From: Persicaria tinctoria
Lineage: Eukaryota; Streptophyta; Magnoliopsida; Caryophyllales; Polygonaceae
Direction of reading: 5' to 3'
NCBI GenBank assembly: GCA_037127255.1
Contig: JBANSL010000009.1
Coordinates: 27,120,475 to 27,184,474, forward strand
Length of the DNA stretch: 64,000 bases
Shown one piece after another: positions 31,951 through 44,038 of the stretch. A program made the translations under genes and the position numbers. Each line of letters begins with the position of its first letter. Position 1 is the stretch's first letter. Below the pieces are notes generated by a model. The model saw nothing but the letters and a program-made list of their open reading frames with translations. It searched no databases and was not told where the DNA came from.

Positions 31951-32956
31951 TTTATCAACTTGATGTTTCTTAAAAGAATAATTACACCAAAGAAAAACAC
32001 AGGATGAAGCCGATGATGCCTGCAACACACATACAGTAGGGGAGGGAGAGGGAATCTAAACCGATTTGAACCCTAAATCAAGAACCCTAACCCAATTTCA
32101 ACCAAAAGAGGAGCAATATAGAACATGGTGTTTACCTTCTCGGGGAGACGCGCTTGTGCACCTGACCTGGGTAAGCACGCTCATATGGTCGAGGTATGAG
32201 CAAATTCACATCGGCAGATCTAGGCACAAGCAGGAAATCTTAATGTGAATCTTCAATAACCCTGGAATCGCTGCTCCATTTGAGCTCGAAGACGTGAGCG
32301 CTAGATCTAAAAATTAAATAATGAAATTAAACAACAAAAACCCTAGATTTGAATTTGAGAGGAGCATTTGAGGTCCTAAAACTCAAGAGAAAGTCGAAGG
32401 GAGACGGAGGACGTGAACACTTACTAGAGAAGGTTACAGGCGGGGGAGGGAGCAAGAGGGCTAAGCGACGAGGGAGGCAATAGTTGTCGTGGTTAGGCCA
32501 TCGCCTAGAGATAAGTCGAGAGAGATAAGGCAGTGATGGGAGGAGGCCGAATTTGGAGGAAGGAGGCCAGATTTAGAGCAGAGATAAGGAGGCGATGATG
32601 GATGAAGGATTTGGAGGAAGGAGGTCGGCCAGTTTTCGCTCCATCGAGAGAGGAGATGGACTGTAGAAGGAACATGTAGACGGGAAAGTGGAACCTCGGG
32701 CTGGACTTGGGAGAGGGTTGGATATAGTCGAGAATCTCATGGGCGGGCGTTCAAATTAATTCATTATTTGATTCCGCGCCTTTTATAAAAAAGTTCAAAA
32801 TAAATTTTTAACATCGGTCTAAAATATAGGGCGATGTCTATTTTATTTTTAACATCACATATTTTAAAAGCGATGTTAAAAAACTTTTTAACATGGCATG
32901 TTTTTCTGGATGATGTTAATTAAACGATGTTAAATAATAAAATTCTAGTAGTGCTT

Positions 32957-33159
32957 GCCTCCATATGATCCATATGAGTCTCATGAATGACCCCCTCGCT
33001 ACTTCGACTCCGAAATCTACAATTACTCGTTAAACTTGTGTAGATTCCGCATTGAAGCACCAAATGAGCAAACAAGTAAATTAACCCCTTAAAATGCAAT
33101 ATATACATCTAAAAGACCCTAAAACTACTCTAGAATGCCTATCTAAATATGCATTATAA
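32957..33159. repeat. Right-hand remainder of the split solo LTR
   Basis: It continues the LTR after the CACTA: 'cttgtgtagattccgcattgaagcacc' and 'aatgcctatctaaatatgc' align with about 3420-3550 of the other solo LTR ('gcgtgtagattccgattccaccaac', 'atgcctacctaaatgcatgc'). Confidence 0.8.
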
Positions 33160-36100
33160 AAAAGCCAGCTTCTTTCTTTGCTGGTCATCAAGTAAGCCAG
33201 TAGTAAAAGCCATTAATGACTCAATGTTTCTTGGCATTTTAATCTTGCCAGAAATTTTTGCTTTTATTGCGCTAGACAGAATAGGACAACTCAGTGAGTA
33301 TTTACATTCAAATAATATGTGAGTAGTATCTTCTTCATGGTTATCACATATAGCGCAGTATGGTGGAATCGCAAAACCTCTCCTTGACAATTGAGCAGCC
33401 GTTGGAAGCCCATTGTGCCAGACTTTCCACACAAGATTCTTAATCTTGGGTGGGGCATTCAGTTTCCAGGTCCATGCATTTATGTCATCAGTTAACTCCG
33501 TCGTTTTTGTATTTAGTCTATATGCACTCGATGTTGTGAATGACCCTTTTTTATCCGGCCACCAATATATTTTGTCTCGAATCTGGTTTACATGGAGAGG
33601 GATTTCAGCAATTTGTTGCACCACATCACTTCTCAACGTTGACTTAAGCTTCGCCAAGCTCAATTATCTACCAGGAATGTATTGGTCAACCGTTTCGTCC
33701 CTATTAATGCTTGCTAGATCGAGGTAGGCCGAGTTTATATTCTTTACAGACGCCCATTTGTCCTTCCAAAATTTAATCGTTTTCCCATCACCTATCGACC
33801 ATGCTAACCCTTCCTTGAATGGTCCAATGATTTTCCTAAGTTGTGTCCACTTCCACGAGGCATTTCTTTTCTTTTCAAAGTTTAGAATCGGTACTGATTT
33901 TAAGTATTTATAGTTAATAATTCTTACCCAGCTATTATCTGGTTCCGCAATGATTTTCCAAATAAGTTTCATTTGTAGTGCCTCATTCATTTCTTTTGTC
34001 TTTCGTAATCCCATTCCTCATTTAGCTTTAGGTCTACACACTCTATCCCATCCAATCATTGGTTTGTACTAGAGATCCTTATTCCAAAAGAAAGTTCGAT
34101 TAACTTTATCTAAAGCTGAATGTATTTTCACAGGGAGCATGAAGCTTTGCATTGAGAAAAGTGGTTTGGCGGCTAGGTTTGAGTTTATTAACATTGATAG
34201 ACCATGTTGCGACAGAGAGTTGACCTTCCATTTTGATAACTGACTGGTCGCTTTTCAGATTAGTCCTTCAAATGTATCTTTATTCACTCTATCATTGACA
34301 ATTGGACAACCAAGATACTTATCCAGTTTCACTTGTTTTGATATTCTCAAGCACCCATCAATAGTCGCTATCCGCGAAGCAGGTATCCCAGGGGTGGGCT
34401 GAAAAGCAGATTTGTTATAGTTCACTTTTTTACCAGACAGTTTTACAGTATTCGTCAATGATCTTACTAATTTTATCGCATGTGGTCATGTTACCTTTAG
34501 TGAAGATGATGATATCGTCTGCAAAGGCAAGGAACGGGATTCTCGGACCTGGGTGACCGAATCGGAAGCCGATACCAGATTGGTTATTGTTGGATTCCGA
34601 AGTAAGCTTCCTAACAAGGATCTCTGCACCAAGAATTAAGAGAAAGGGAGACATTGGGTCACCTTGTCGCAGGCTTCGAGAGGGTTTAAACACTTCCGTG
34701 GGTCCGTTATTGACAAGTACTGAGAAAGACACTGTTGTAATGCATTCCATAATTAGACTGATAACTTGATCACTAAACCCAAATTTCCTCAGGATTGCCT
34801 CTGTAAACGTCCAATCCACTCTATCATATGCTTTTTCCATATCAAGTTTAATAGCTAACCATCCCTCGGTTCCTTTCCTTGTTTTAAAAGAAAGAAACAC
34901 TTCATGTGCAATTAGAATATTGTCTTGAATGACTCTGTCAGAGACAAAGACACCTTGAAACGGGTGGATGAGTCTTTCGATCACTTTTTTAATCCTCTCA
35001 GTCATAATTCTGGAAATTATTTTATACATCGTAGACCATAGGCTAATGGGTCTGTAATCAGTCATTTTAGACGGGTTGTCGCACTTGGGTAATAAAGTTA
35101 TAAAAGTGTGGTTGACTTGCCTGAGTAGTTTGCCAGAATGAAAAAATGCTTTTACAGCTTTAATGACATCACTCCCAACTATGTCCTAGTAAGATTTATA
35201 GAATTCTGCAGTCATTCCATCTGGGCCCGGAGATTTGTTTCTACCTAAAGTCCAAAACGCGCTCTTAATTTCACAATTTGTCAATTGTTGAGTGAAGCTC
35301 CTATTTTCCTCCTCTGTGATTGTGTGTGGCATTAGATCAAGATACTCATTTAGTAATGTCATGTTAATTTGTTCTTTGGAAAATCACCTTTCAAAATCAC
35401 TTTTAATTTCTTCCTTTATGTTTTCTTCACCCACAATCTGTGTCCTTGACGTGCTTGCAATGCTCCGAATTATCTTCCTATTTCATTTTCCAGATGCGAT
35501 TCTATGGAAGTAAGTCGTATTAGAATCAGCTAGCTTAATATGTTTAGATTTCGCCCGTTGTCCCCAATATTTCTTTTGAAATTTAAGTAGCTATTGTTTT
35601 TTTATTAATCAGTTGTTTTTCACTACCATCTCCTTGCTCGTATTCAGGATTTTTAGATTGGATATTGATCAACTCTTTTTCTACTACATTTCTATTTGAC
35701 GGAAAACATTCCCAAATGTGTTCTTATTCCAGTTTTTGGCTCGGTTTTTCAAAAGTTTTGTTTTATACATTAGTCTGTACATCGCTGACCCAGTGCACCT
35801 TACTCTACATGTTTGCTTAACAATATTCCTGAAATATATCCTATGCAACAACATATTTTCAAATTTAAACGGTGGCGGAGTAAATTTTCGTCCAGAATCT
35901 ATGCATATAGAGATGGGACAATGATCTGATCTCGAAAACGCACCGTTAAAGGTAGCAAGGTCGGGAAAAGAGCTAAGGAACTTGTGCTGGATGAGGACTC
36001 GGTCTATTTTCACCCAAATATTATCTTTCGCTTCCTTTTTTTTTCCTCCAGGTGAATTGGTTTCCCGAAGACGGAATCTCAATTAAAGCATATTGATCTT

Positions 36101-36609
36101 TAAAGTCGTTCAGTCTAGAGTATCTGGCTACATTGTTTGACACTCCTCCAACTTTTTCACTACTATTGCTAATTTCATTCATATCCCCAATAACTAGACA
36201 CAGCAAAAGTTCACTAGTAATTATGTCCGAGAATTCTACCCATAAGGGGTCTTTGTCAGATTCGTGAGGGGGGGCATACACAAAGAAAATTATCCCTGTA
36301 AAATTCTTGTCAAGGCACTCATATTTTACTCGTATTACTCTAGGTAGTATTACCTCGGCTTCGATTGATTCGTTCATAAATGCGTTCTTGTTCCAAAATA
36401 ATCCAATACCCCCCGTTCTATCTTCCCCTACAGACCAAATGGCCTTATTAAAACCCTTTGATTTCCAAGTTTTATCATGGGGAATTATGTTCGTTTAGGT
36501 TTATGCGATTTCCATCAAAGTTATATGCTCATTCATTCGTATTGCTTTGAGATCTGTTCATATATTTCCCCTTCCTAGACCTCTAATATTCCAAAAGCAG
36601 GCTTTCATT
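33160..36609 (-). pseudogene. LINE-B ORF2, endonuclease, reverse transcriptase and zinc-finger region
   Basis: ATG 36609 (MKACFWNIRGLGRGN) opens the endonuclease, followed by an early stop. Further pieces: CLVIGDMNEISNSSEKVGG (GDMN where GDFN is usual) and SDHCPISICID. RT pieces at 35065-34255 include YRPISLWSTMYKIISRI, LDMEKAYDRVDW, SLRQGDPMSPFLLI and FLAFADDIIIF (catalytic ADD). Then WVRIINYKYLKS, GDGKTIKFWKDKW and the zf-RVT-like PPYCAICDNHEEDTTHILFEC (33415-33310). Stops lie near 36060, 35684, 34430 and 33664. It ends at the AAAAG target copy, 33160-33164. Confidence 0.88.
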
Positions 36610-37030
36610 TTATAACTACCCGATCTATCAGAACCCGAGGGTTTGGAGCTTCTGATAGCAAGAACATGTTCTCCGTTTTGATTACTCCTAAGTGCTTAAT
36701 CACCCTAGCATTAGCTAACCAGTACTTAGTATTGAGATCTGTATCTTCAGCATGAACATTAGTTCTCTTTACAAACTTTAATTTGCAAACATAATTTCTT
36801 GACTTCTTTATGCTAAGAAAGACAAATCGAACCCATTTTCTGTCATTGATTCGTTTATCACAATAAACAATTGGGAAGTATTCATAGTACAAGTTCTCCT
36901 TGCATTCATACATGAGAAAGTTTATTAGCACAGTCCGTAAGATGCAATACAAACTGACATTTGATCCAAATTCTAGCAAGAAATTTCCCATAATACTACA
37001 TAATTTAAGCTTAGACCTAGACTTGGACAT
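36605..37030 (-). pseudogene. Possible LINE-B ORF1 C-terminal part
   Basis: A 141-codon open stretch (ending PNPRVLIDRVVIK) stops at a TGA that overlaps the ATG of ORF2 in the four bases ATGA at 36606-36609. Such a stop-start overlap suggests these are consecutive ORFs of one transcript. I recognise no domain; it is basic and has several Cys and Tyr. Confidence rests on position only. Confidence 0.5.
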
Positions 37031-37302
37031 ACACTAGAGTAGATGATCGACTAATTTCTCACAAACTAACACCAGATTTAAGAGAAATCTAGACAGCAAC
37101 ACAACACACATGAAATTTGCACAAGTCAATGGCCTTATTCGCTACTTAATCGGCTTAGAATTCACTCTACAGCTGCATCTGCCTAATTTTTCTGTCAAGT
37201 AAATCTGTTTTGGAAATAAGTTAAGTACCAGTAAACATGCTTGCCGAGCAATTGACACCATTAATTTAATACTAGTAATTGCCAAGTAAATCATTGGGTA
37301 GT

Positions 37303-38372
37303 TGAAGGTTCGATAATGTATAACAAAGTAGAATAACGATACTCTAGAATGTGGGTTGAATATAGTATGCCAATTTTTCGCTGATAATCTCAAGACTTTT
37401 GAAACGCTTGCAAAACCCTTTGAGAGTAGACTTAATTCCTTCCTTTGGAAAATCTGAATCACAATAGAGTTATACAATTTGAAACAGGTACGGAAATATG
37501 GTAAATCAATAATTAAAGAACACAATGAATTGTTAATGAGGTTCAACTCCTTAAAGGCTTAGTCCCCGCATTGGGTTCTTCCACAACCCTAGGATTCAAC
37601 CGGCCTTATTGATTGACAAGACTTAGGATCATAATAGCTCACCGAGAAGCCTCTCTCCTATACAATTGCAATCTAGTCAACTCACGTTCCCTTGGAGTCC
37701 TAGACCAATCTAGAAGAGCCTCACCTCTCTCAGCTATCTAGTACAATCCTCTTAAACTTCGTAAATCAATCGCCTAGTGCTCACTTCCTGAGTTATAAAC
37801 TCTCGAGTATAACACTCTCTCAGAATATATCCTATAAGCTCACTGTATAACTCTCAAATGCTTTGAAACAAAAGATACGACTCTTAACACCTAACAGAGA
37901 GTACACGAAGAGAACAGATTGACTTGAGGGCTTGTGTGCGATGTAGTTCAATGAGGTTTGTGTTCAATGCTTGTATCTGTCCTCTCTTCTTCATCTCATT
38001 TTTATACTTGATCAAATCGACGCCTACTTTCAAAGAAGGATCTTTGCCCAACGGCTAAATCAGATCATGGCTTTAGAAGCGATCTTCACAATCTTATATT
38101 CTGGGAAACTTCGAAGCCACAATCCACCAAATTTGATCTTCGCGTCTTTTAGCTTAAGGAAGGATATTTCTTCGAAATACTTGTTGTATGGTTAGTACAT
38201 AATATATATAATAATATCTGGAAATATATAATAACATCCGGAAATAATATATGCAAATAATACAGGTTGTGTATTTCATCAACACAACTATAGCTTCAAG
38301 ACCTTTGACATGAGCTATGTGTCAAAGCCTTTGAAACCATTTCCGATTTTCATCAAGGGAGTGGAGTTATCA
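37303..38372 (-). repeat. 3' LTR of Copia-2
   Basis: 1070 bp, TGAAGGTTCG...GTTATCA on the plus strand; it aligns with 62971 onward almost base for base and with the Copia-1 LTR. The polypurine tract (element strand AAGGGGGAGAT) abuts at 38373. Confidence 0.92.
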
Positions 38373-38708
38373 ATCTCCCCCTTGATGAAAGACAAAACCG
38401 GTGCATCCCTGTAACTTAGTCAAGCAGATATATCATTAGGTAAAATCGGACTAAGTACGTGCATGGGTAAGACAAATGTTGGATCATATGAGTTTTAAAA
38501 CCAATGAAAGACATCCAACACAATAAAACAAAATAAGGTCATCCAAGACCCTGGTTCACAACAATTTTAAAGTCTTAGCAACGACTAAACCATCAAACCA
38601 TTATCTCCCCCTTTTTGTATTTTAACAAAGGGAGGAGGATAAAAACAGTCACCAAAAGTTTTGAAAAACAAGGCCGGCAGTGTTTAGATCACGGGCTAGG
38701 ATAGGGGT
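38373..38708 (-). other. 3' non-coding region of Copia-2 with two GGGGGAG motifs
   Basis: The first GGGGGAG is the polypurine tract at 38373-38386. A second, AAAAAGGGGGAGAT, lies near 38600-38616, preceded in element direction by a TTTGT/ACAAA stem. Copia-1 has the same pair (5319 and about 5541). Confidence 0.7.
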
Positions 38709-39508
38709 TTAAGTTTCACCGTCTTGAGCACCATCCATGAAAAGCAACTTCAACTCATTCAACATCTTGGCCATCACGCCCATCTACAACAACAACTCTC
38801 GGTGCAGCTCCTTGATGTCCAGGCGAACTTCCTCCAAACCCAACTCTAGATTCTCCATGCACTCATCAATGGCAGAGGCAGTGGGAAGAGCTTTTGAGGA
38901 AGGAGAGGCAAGACTCCAAGTCCCCTGAGGGGACTGAGTAATGCCAATCTTCTCAAAGCTCTTGGAGTCGAATTTACCCATATGATGTTGTCGTTCTTCA
39001 TTTTCAAAATCAATTTTAGAAGCTTTGAAGACATGGGTCAAAAGGTTTGCGAATGGGAGGGGAGTTCCTTTTCTGGCTTTGCGGGTGTGAGCCTTGGATC
39101 GTAGAATTGTATTGGCCATATCAAGATCATGGCCATTCGATATTCAGAATAGGAGGACCATAACGTTGTCAGTGAGGAGGGAGCCAGAGTTGATTCGGGG
39201 TAAAAGACATCTCACAATGATGTTGAAGATGATTTTGGCTTCAAGTGTGAGGGACGAGTGGTGAGTTGTTTGGTGGTGCCGTTTGATGCTTCAAGGAGCA
39301 GGTATTTGGATCGGGCAAGAGAAACACACTGGTCTTTTGTGGGGGGTTTCAGGGGAGGGTGGACAAGGTTTAGGAAGGCCAAGGAGTTCAGTGAAGTCAA
39401 ATGAGTTGAATATGATTCTAACTCCTTTGACGACTGACTCCAGAGTCCAACCGCTAGCAGTGTGTTTGGCTTTGAGGTTTATGTAGAATAGACGGGTGAG
39501 TTGGGGGT
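38709..39508 (-). pseudogene. Env-position ORF of Copia-2, 3' half
   Basis: This is the continuation of 48521-47584 beyond the gypsy solo LTR. It carries the globular segment (YINLKAKHTASGW..., GLPKPCPPSP) and the C-terminal helix (MENLELGLEEVRLDIKELH), ending at TAA 38709-38711. Frame changes occur near 39240 and 39120, and a stop follows LHRELLL near 38784. It matches the Copia-1 protein closely. Confidence 0.75.
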
Positions 39509-39667
39509 AGTACTATTAGGAGGAAAATCAAGTAAGAAATATAAATCTCAAATTCGACTCCCTGATCTCCACAAATTAATTACAAGACTTCCTTTCGCTG
39601 TAGTAGAAGGTAGTCAGGATCGATCCACGAGGAAACGTGTCAGCGCCCGCCTTTTCAGTTCAAAATC

Positions 39668-41715
39668 TGTTGATAGGATGAAATCGAGTATACAAATAGA
39701 ATGTAAATAAACTAAGGCAAACTAGATTCCGTCCGTTGCAAATAATTATAAGACTTCCTCCCGATGCAGCAGTGGGAAGTCAGGATCGATCCACGAGGAA
39801 GCGTGTCAGCAGATCCTAGGTAGCGGAGAATCTCACAGAAGTGGTCGACGACAGGGGTCCTAGATCTCGAGTACAGTTGCTCGACAGAAGATCGGACAGT
39901 CGAACAGCGCAGCAGCAACTCAGCAGTTTTGGTCGATCTTGACAAAGGCTTACTCGAGATCGAGTAGATTCGTCGACGTCGGGTTGGCTCTTTTCGATCA
40001 CCTGCACACAGAAGCTACGACGATGCTGGATCGAGAATCAGTAACTCGAGATGGAGGAGTGCTAGTTGATCTCGAGGGAGACAGAAACTAAAATCGAAAT
40101 AAACTAAATGCAAAGGCTTTGGGGTTCGAACTAAACTTAATGTAAAAGAACTTCCAAGATTGGAGTTTGCGACAACGATAAACAAGCATGCATAAGGCAA
40201 GAATAAAACAGATAATCATATAATTCACATCAAAGGACTAAGCTTTCGCCTTTTCCAACAATTAGACAACTCTTTCAAGAAACCCTAATTGTCTCTACTG
40301 ATTTTATGTTGACAATCCAAGTTGTTAGCATGGACCTCCATTAGATGGGTAATAAACATATAACAAGTAGTAGATGCTCAAAACATGATAAAAGTTGGAT
40401 CTTTACCTCAAATATGCATGGCTAACGTCGGGCTCGCCCCAACCCTAGAAGTGGGTTGACTACTCGCGCTTCATCGCAACCTCAGACATTGATTGAAAGG
40501 AAATAATAACTTGCATTAAACTAAATTCAAAGTCTTTACAATTCCGGCAATCCAACTCTCGTTGAACGTCAAAACTCTAAAACCTTTGAACTCCTAAACC
40601 GTATCTGTGAACTACTTCTCTACGTCTGAATTGAATTATCCCTAAAATCAGCCCCATGGGCTTTATTTATAGCCTTCTACTCCTTGCTATTCAAGGATAG
40701 AATATCTCTATCTATATCTATATCTATATCTAAAGCATTAAAGATAAATAAATGGAAAAACATAATTAAATATAAAAAGGGAAATTATATCTAAAAACCT
40801 AAAATATCTTCAAGTGGATAATTCTTCTCTTCTTTGGATAAATGTTGATAGATTTGGATAGAACTCGACAATCTTCGGCTCCAAGGATTCCCAAACCGAG
40901 TATGACAACTCAAACCGCGTTACGCACTCCCGGAAGATTTCCTCGATCTCGAGTAATTCTGCTCGATCTCGAGTAATTCTACTCGATCTCGAGTAACTCG
41001 GACGTCGACTTCAGCTTGGCTCGGCGTCTCGGGTATCTGGTCCTCGACATGCTCGGATGCTGGCTCCTGATGTCCTCGATATCGAAGAGTGTCCTCGATC
41101 TCGAGTAGAGTGTAACCCGACATGTTCTCGTCCTCGGCTTCTCGATCAGGTGGTCTTCCTCGACTCCGGGTTGGTCTTCAGATCTTGTCGATATCGAGTA
41201 AAGTACTCGATATCGAGTAACTCTCTGGAGTTGGGTAGCTCTGCCTTCAGTTCCTCGACCTGGCTCGTCCTCGACCAGACACTGCTCGGACACTTTTGGT
41301 CGATATCGAGTAAATGTACTCGAGATCGAGTAAATCTCTCAGCTTTCTGCTCTGTTCTTAAAATGCACTTTCCCGAGTCTTCGTTCGTCGGATTGATGCA
41401 TATGACCATTCGTTGGAAAGCTCTTTTCAGGGGCTACAACTCTCATGAAGACATAAAAGCTTGATTCAGAATGATGAATCCCGAAAAATGGCTTTTTCTC
41501 CAGCTGCACCATTCTTAGCTTCTCCATGAGTTTTCTTTAAACTACAAAGTCCGTTCGTTTTCTGCAATATATAACAAAGACTTGTGTAGACCTCCATATA
41601 TTGCAAATAAACATATACTACACAGATTCTGTATTATTCTAACCCAAATGCATGAAATGCATGCAGAAAACGATATAAAAGTAACTATAAAACATGGAAA
41701 ATTAGGCTCACAACA
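39668..41715 (-). repeat. 3' LTR of Gypsy-B
   Basis: 2048 bp, TGTTGATAGG...CTCACAACA on the plus strand. It keeps the TATA box (about 40665-40683) and three evenly spaced TCGATCTCGA boxes at 40943, 40963 and 40983, plus pairs at 41188/41207 and 41300/41320. Confidence 0.92.
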
Positions 41716-41751
41716 AACACCCCATACTTAAGCTTGCTTGTCCTCAAGCAA
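41716..41751 (-). other. Polypurine tract and hairpin H3 of Gypsy-B
   Basis: Element strand: stem TTGCTTG/CAAGCAA with loop AGGA (41751-41734), then GCTTAAGTATGGGGTGTT up to the LTR at 41715. Identical to Gypsy-A at these motifs. Confidence 0.85.
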
Positions 41752-42873
41752 TACTTTTAATTGTCATTCAGGGGAAGAATTCAAACTCTCAGCATCCTAG
41801 ATTCATTGCCATATAACCCTACAATCAATTACCATCCTCGAAAAGGTACTAGTGTCACAAATTCATGCATGTGCAATAAAAAGCAACATCTACTCACAAA
41901 AGGAGGGTTATGCAAAACCATTCATAAGTGACAAGCATTAATAATCAAGAGAACTTTAATTTAAGCTAAATAAGGAGTAGATTGGTAAAAGGCAAAAAGT
42001 GGGCAGTTTTTGGCCATGTGGTGCTAACGATCCGGGGAAACGGAGTATTTCCAAACTTTCTTAACCACATCCCTTCTTCCTTTGATTCATCACCTTCCAT
42101 AATGTTTTTTTCAATAATAATGCTTTTACCTCTCTAACCTCAGCACTACCTTCTCGCGAGTCGCAAACATGGGTGTCATGAATGGCCCCGGATACTTAGT
42201 GCTTTGGACTCCTCACCTGTGTGTCCCATCTCACTGAACTATTATCTCAGTAAGCAGGGTCGATCTACCTTTATCTCCTGAGGTGATCGGATTTTCTTTC
42301 ACTCATTAAATTTTCCATAATGATAATAACAACACAACAACCATATAATAATCTCCATAATGTGACATCATTCTCAACATAATCCCCGGATAGGAAATAA
42401 GGTAAAGAATGGAAAATATTTAGAACATGTGGAGCATAATATGAAATAAGGCATATATATGACTTTTATGATGCATAAGCATAGGTAAGGTTAGGATATA
42501 ACAATGAGCACATTATATGGAAATATAAAGTCCTCCATCCTCTTATCAAGCAATATGTCAAAAGCAACATCAAATTTTACCTCCTTTCATAGTTTTCAAG
42601 AAAATGTGCACTTCATTGTGACTTCCCTTTACTAGGCAATTTCATGTTATATCTATAATGAATCCAATTTTGCATCGTCGAGTTCAATATAAGCTTCCAT
42701 GACACTAATCAAAATTTTAAATGGGGGTCATTTTTTCAAATTTTGGAAAACATGCATGTAAGCCCATAAATCAATAATGAATTCCAAAATAGCCATGTAT
42801 AAGAAATAAAAAAATAAACCTTAAAAAATGCACACATAATGTCAAATAAAACCAACTATGCATAAAGTAAGCC

Positions 42874-42916
42874 ATTCCTCCACCCCATACTTAAACATTA
42901 CAGTGTCCTCACTGTA
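42874..42916 (-). other. Hairpin H2 and polypurine-like motif of Gypsy-B
   Basis: Element strand: TACAGTG/CACTGTA with loop AGGA (42916-42899), then TTTAAGTATGGGGTGGAGGA. It lies about 1.16 kb upstream of the 3' LTR. Confidence 0.75.
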
Positions 42917-43152
42917 TGAAAACAAGGGTAAAGAAAGAAACTCACTAGACAGGTGTGCAGATCGTCAGGAATCGAATGCTATGCTCTGGGCCGAGTCTAA
43001 TTTAGTTTACTTCTATCCCCATGGACCTGAAAAAATGTATAAGAGAAATACCCACAATAGAAAAACTAAAAGTTCAAAACCAAAAACAAACAAAAGCAAC
43101 AATGTCCAAAAGTCCCAAAAATAAATGTCTATTTACAAGCTCTAGATTTTAT

Positions 43153-43168
43153 AGTCGCTAGGCCGACT
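43153..43168 (-). other. Post-stop hairpin H1 of Gypsy-B
   Basis: AGTCG-GCCTAG-CGACT, a few bases after the stop codon of the private ORF, at the same relative place as in Gypsy-A. Confidence 0.7.
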
Positions 43169-43182
43169 TTCTCCATTAAGCA

Positions 43183-43981
43183 TTAGCCTGGCTCATCTTT
43201 GTCCAGAGGTATAGGTGGATCTGGTGGTTCCTCCGGTGGTGGGAAGCGTGGGATGTCATCCGGGGGAATCATGTGAAGAAGCTTAAACCTCCCCGAGTGG
43301 ATGGTCCATGGCTCCACCCATCCATCTTCCCGGGCTCCAGTTGGCATGCATAATGGAATACATAAAGGAAATTTGCATACCTCATAATCATACCTCTTTC
43401 GCTCCATTGGTTGATTTGTTTGCACGTCTCCACCACAGCAAAACGGTGGAGTGGGAAGAGATATTTCCACCTCATCGTGCAGAGCTTCATGCCACTTTGC
43501 GAGGACCCCATACTTGAATATGAACATCGGTTGCTCAAAATCGTCGGGGATAGCCTTCACCTTATAAATAAAAAGTGACTTTGAAACAACATGGGCAATG
43601 ACGTCCAACTTCTTCTTTTCTGGCTCTTCTTCCTCTAGAGGTTCTTCAAATGGTTTTTCAAAGACAAAGGACAAAGTTGGAATTGAGATAGCGGAAGGAC
43701 ATACCTGGGTATCGACTAGAGATAGATCGATATCGATTGGAAATGGGTCGACATCGACTAGGTGTTGGTCAAGGTCGACCTCAGGTTCAGATTCTCCTTC
43801 TAGCAGGATTGGGGCTTCTTGCGGTGATTTTGACGAATCCCATAGCTTCCTAAATGCGCATACACCCTCAAGCCATGCCTCCTCATCAACGATGTATATC
43901 CATCTCAAATATTCCAATTCTTTTACACACTGTCTCGCTCTTTCCCTTTCGACATACTCGAAGGTGTCCTGCTTATACCTG
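43183..43981 (-). CDS. Private ORF of Gypsy-B, unknown function
   Basis: The frame is open from about 43981, just after a CTACAG near the PBS, to a stop at 43183-43185, about 265 codons. I do not recognise it. It starts YKQDTFEYVERERARQCVKE, has a helical first part (EEAWLEGVCAFRKLWDSS), an acidic middle with VDLDQHLVDVDPFPIDID (encoded by TCGA boxes), a Glu-rich patch, then a compact segment with several Cys and Trp (FCCGGDVQTNQPMERKRYDY, WVEPWTIHSGRFKLLHM) and a Pro-rich tail. At the site where Gypsy-A and Gypsy-C have the gag ATG, this element has ATA, and no ATG opens the frame early; a non-ATG start, splicing or decay are possible. The lack of internal stops suggests recent selection or youth. 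It could be captured host sequence. Confidence 0.55.
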
Positions 43982-44038
43982 TAGAAGAAAACTCAAAGAA
44001 AACGTGAGATCTAAATACCTAAGGCGCGAATGATAGCT

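Larger units (their letters stand above)
29042..32953. mobile_element. CACTA element with captured gene fragments, TSD CTT
   Basis: It begins CACTACTAGAA and ends TTCTAGTAGTG. The terminal inverted repeats match at 27 of 29 positions through ...TTTAACATCG. A 3-bp duplication, CTT, flanks it (29039-29041 and 32954-32956), as expected for CACTA transposons. Sub-terminal zones carry many inverted ACATCGG...CCGATGT units. At 3912 bp with no transposase seen, it is non-autonomous. It carries fragments of ABCE1 and SPT5 and a tRNA-like gene, all on the minus strand. Confidence 0.93.
27952..33159. mobile_element. Solo LTR (family S, second copy), TSD AAAAG, split by CACTA
   Basis: It starts TGACAGGACAAAAT; its two parts (27952-29041 and 32957-33159) total 1293 bp once the CACTA and one CTT copy are removed. 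It shares with 2146-3558 the order tgaca start, 'agtatag', 'gtcgatcca(c/t)aggga', 'tacgagtcctaa', 'aacacgg(a)ttaag' and a gccgcggg patch. AAAAG occurs on both sides (27947-27951 and 33160-33164) and exact removal restores the LINE-B reading frame. The right end reads TTATAA rather than CA, so the terminal base has drifted. Confidence 0.88.
27231..37060 (-). mobile_element. LINE-B: L1-type LINE with RNase H, split by a nested insertion
   Basis: In element direction it has an ORF1 end (37030-36605), ORF2 endonuclease, RT and zinc-finger region (36609-33160), the inserted solo LTR with its CACTA (33159-27952), then the rest of ORF2 with RNase H (27951-27350) and a poly(A) tail (27243-27231). The reading frame passes cleanly across the insertion when it and one AAAAG copy are left out: the codons for KKLAF run directly into HWWTIW. 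ORF2 carries many stops, so it is dead. The 5' boundary is not defined; I place it near 37060. Confidence 0.88.

Noticed and set aside
27952..33159. A full-length LTR element between the AAAAG copies
   Set aside because: The two outer parts are the left and right portions of one LTR, not two LTRs; the middle is a CACTA element with its own TSD.
43598..43984. 128-codon plus-strand ORF opposite the Gypsy-B private ORF
   Set aside because: It is Ser-rich, antisense to the Glu-rich part, and has the wrong orientation relative to the element.
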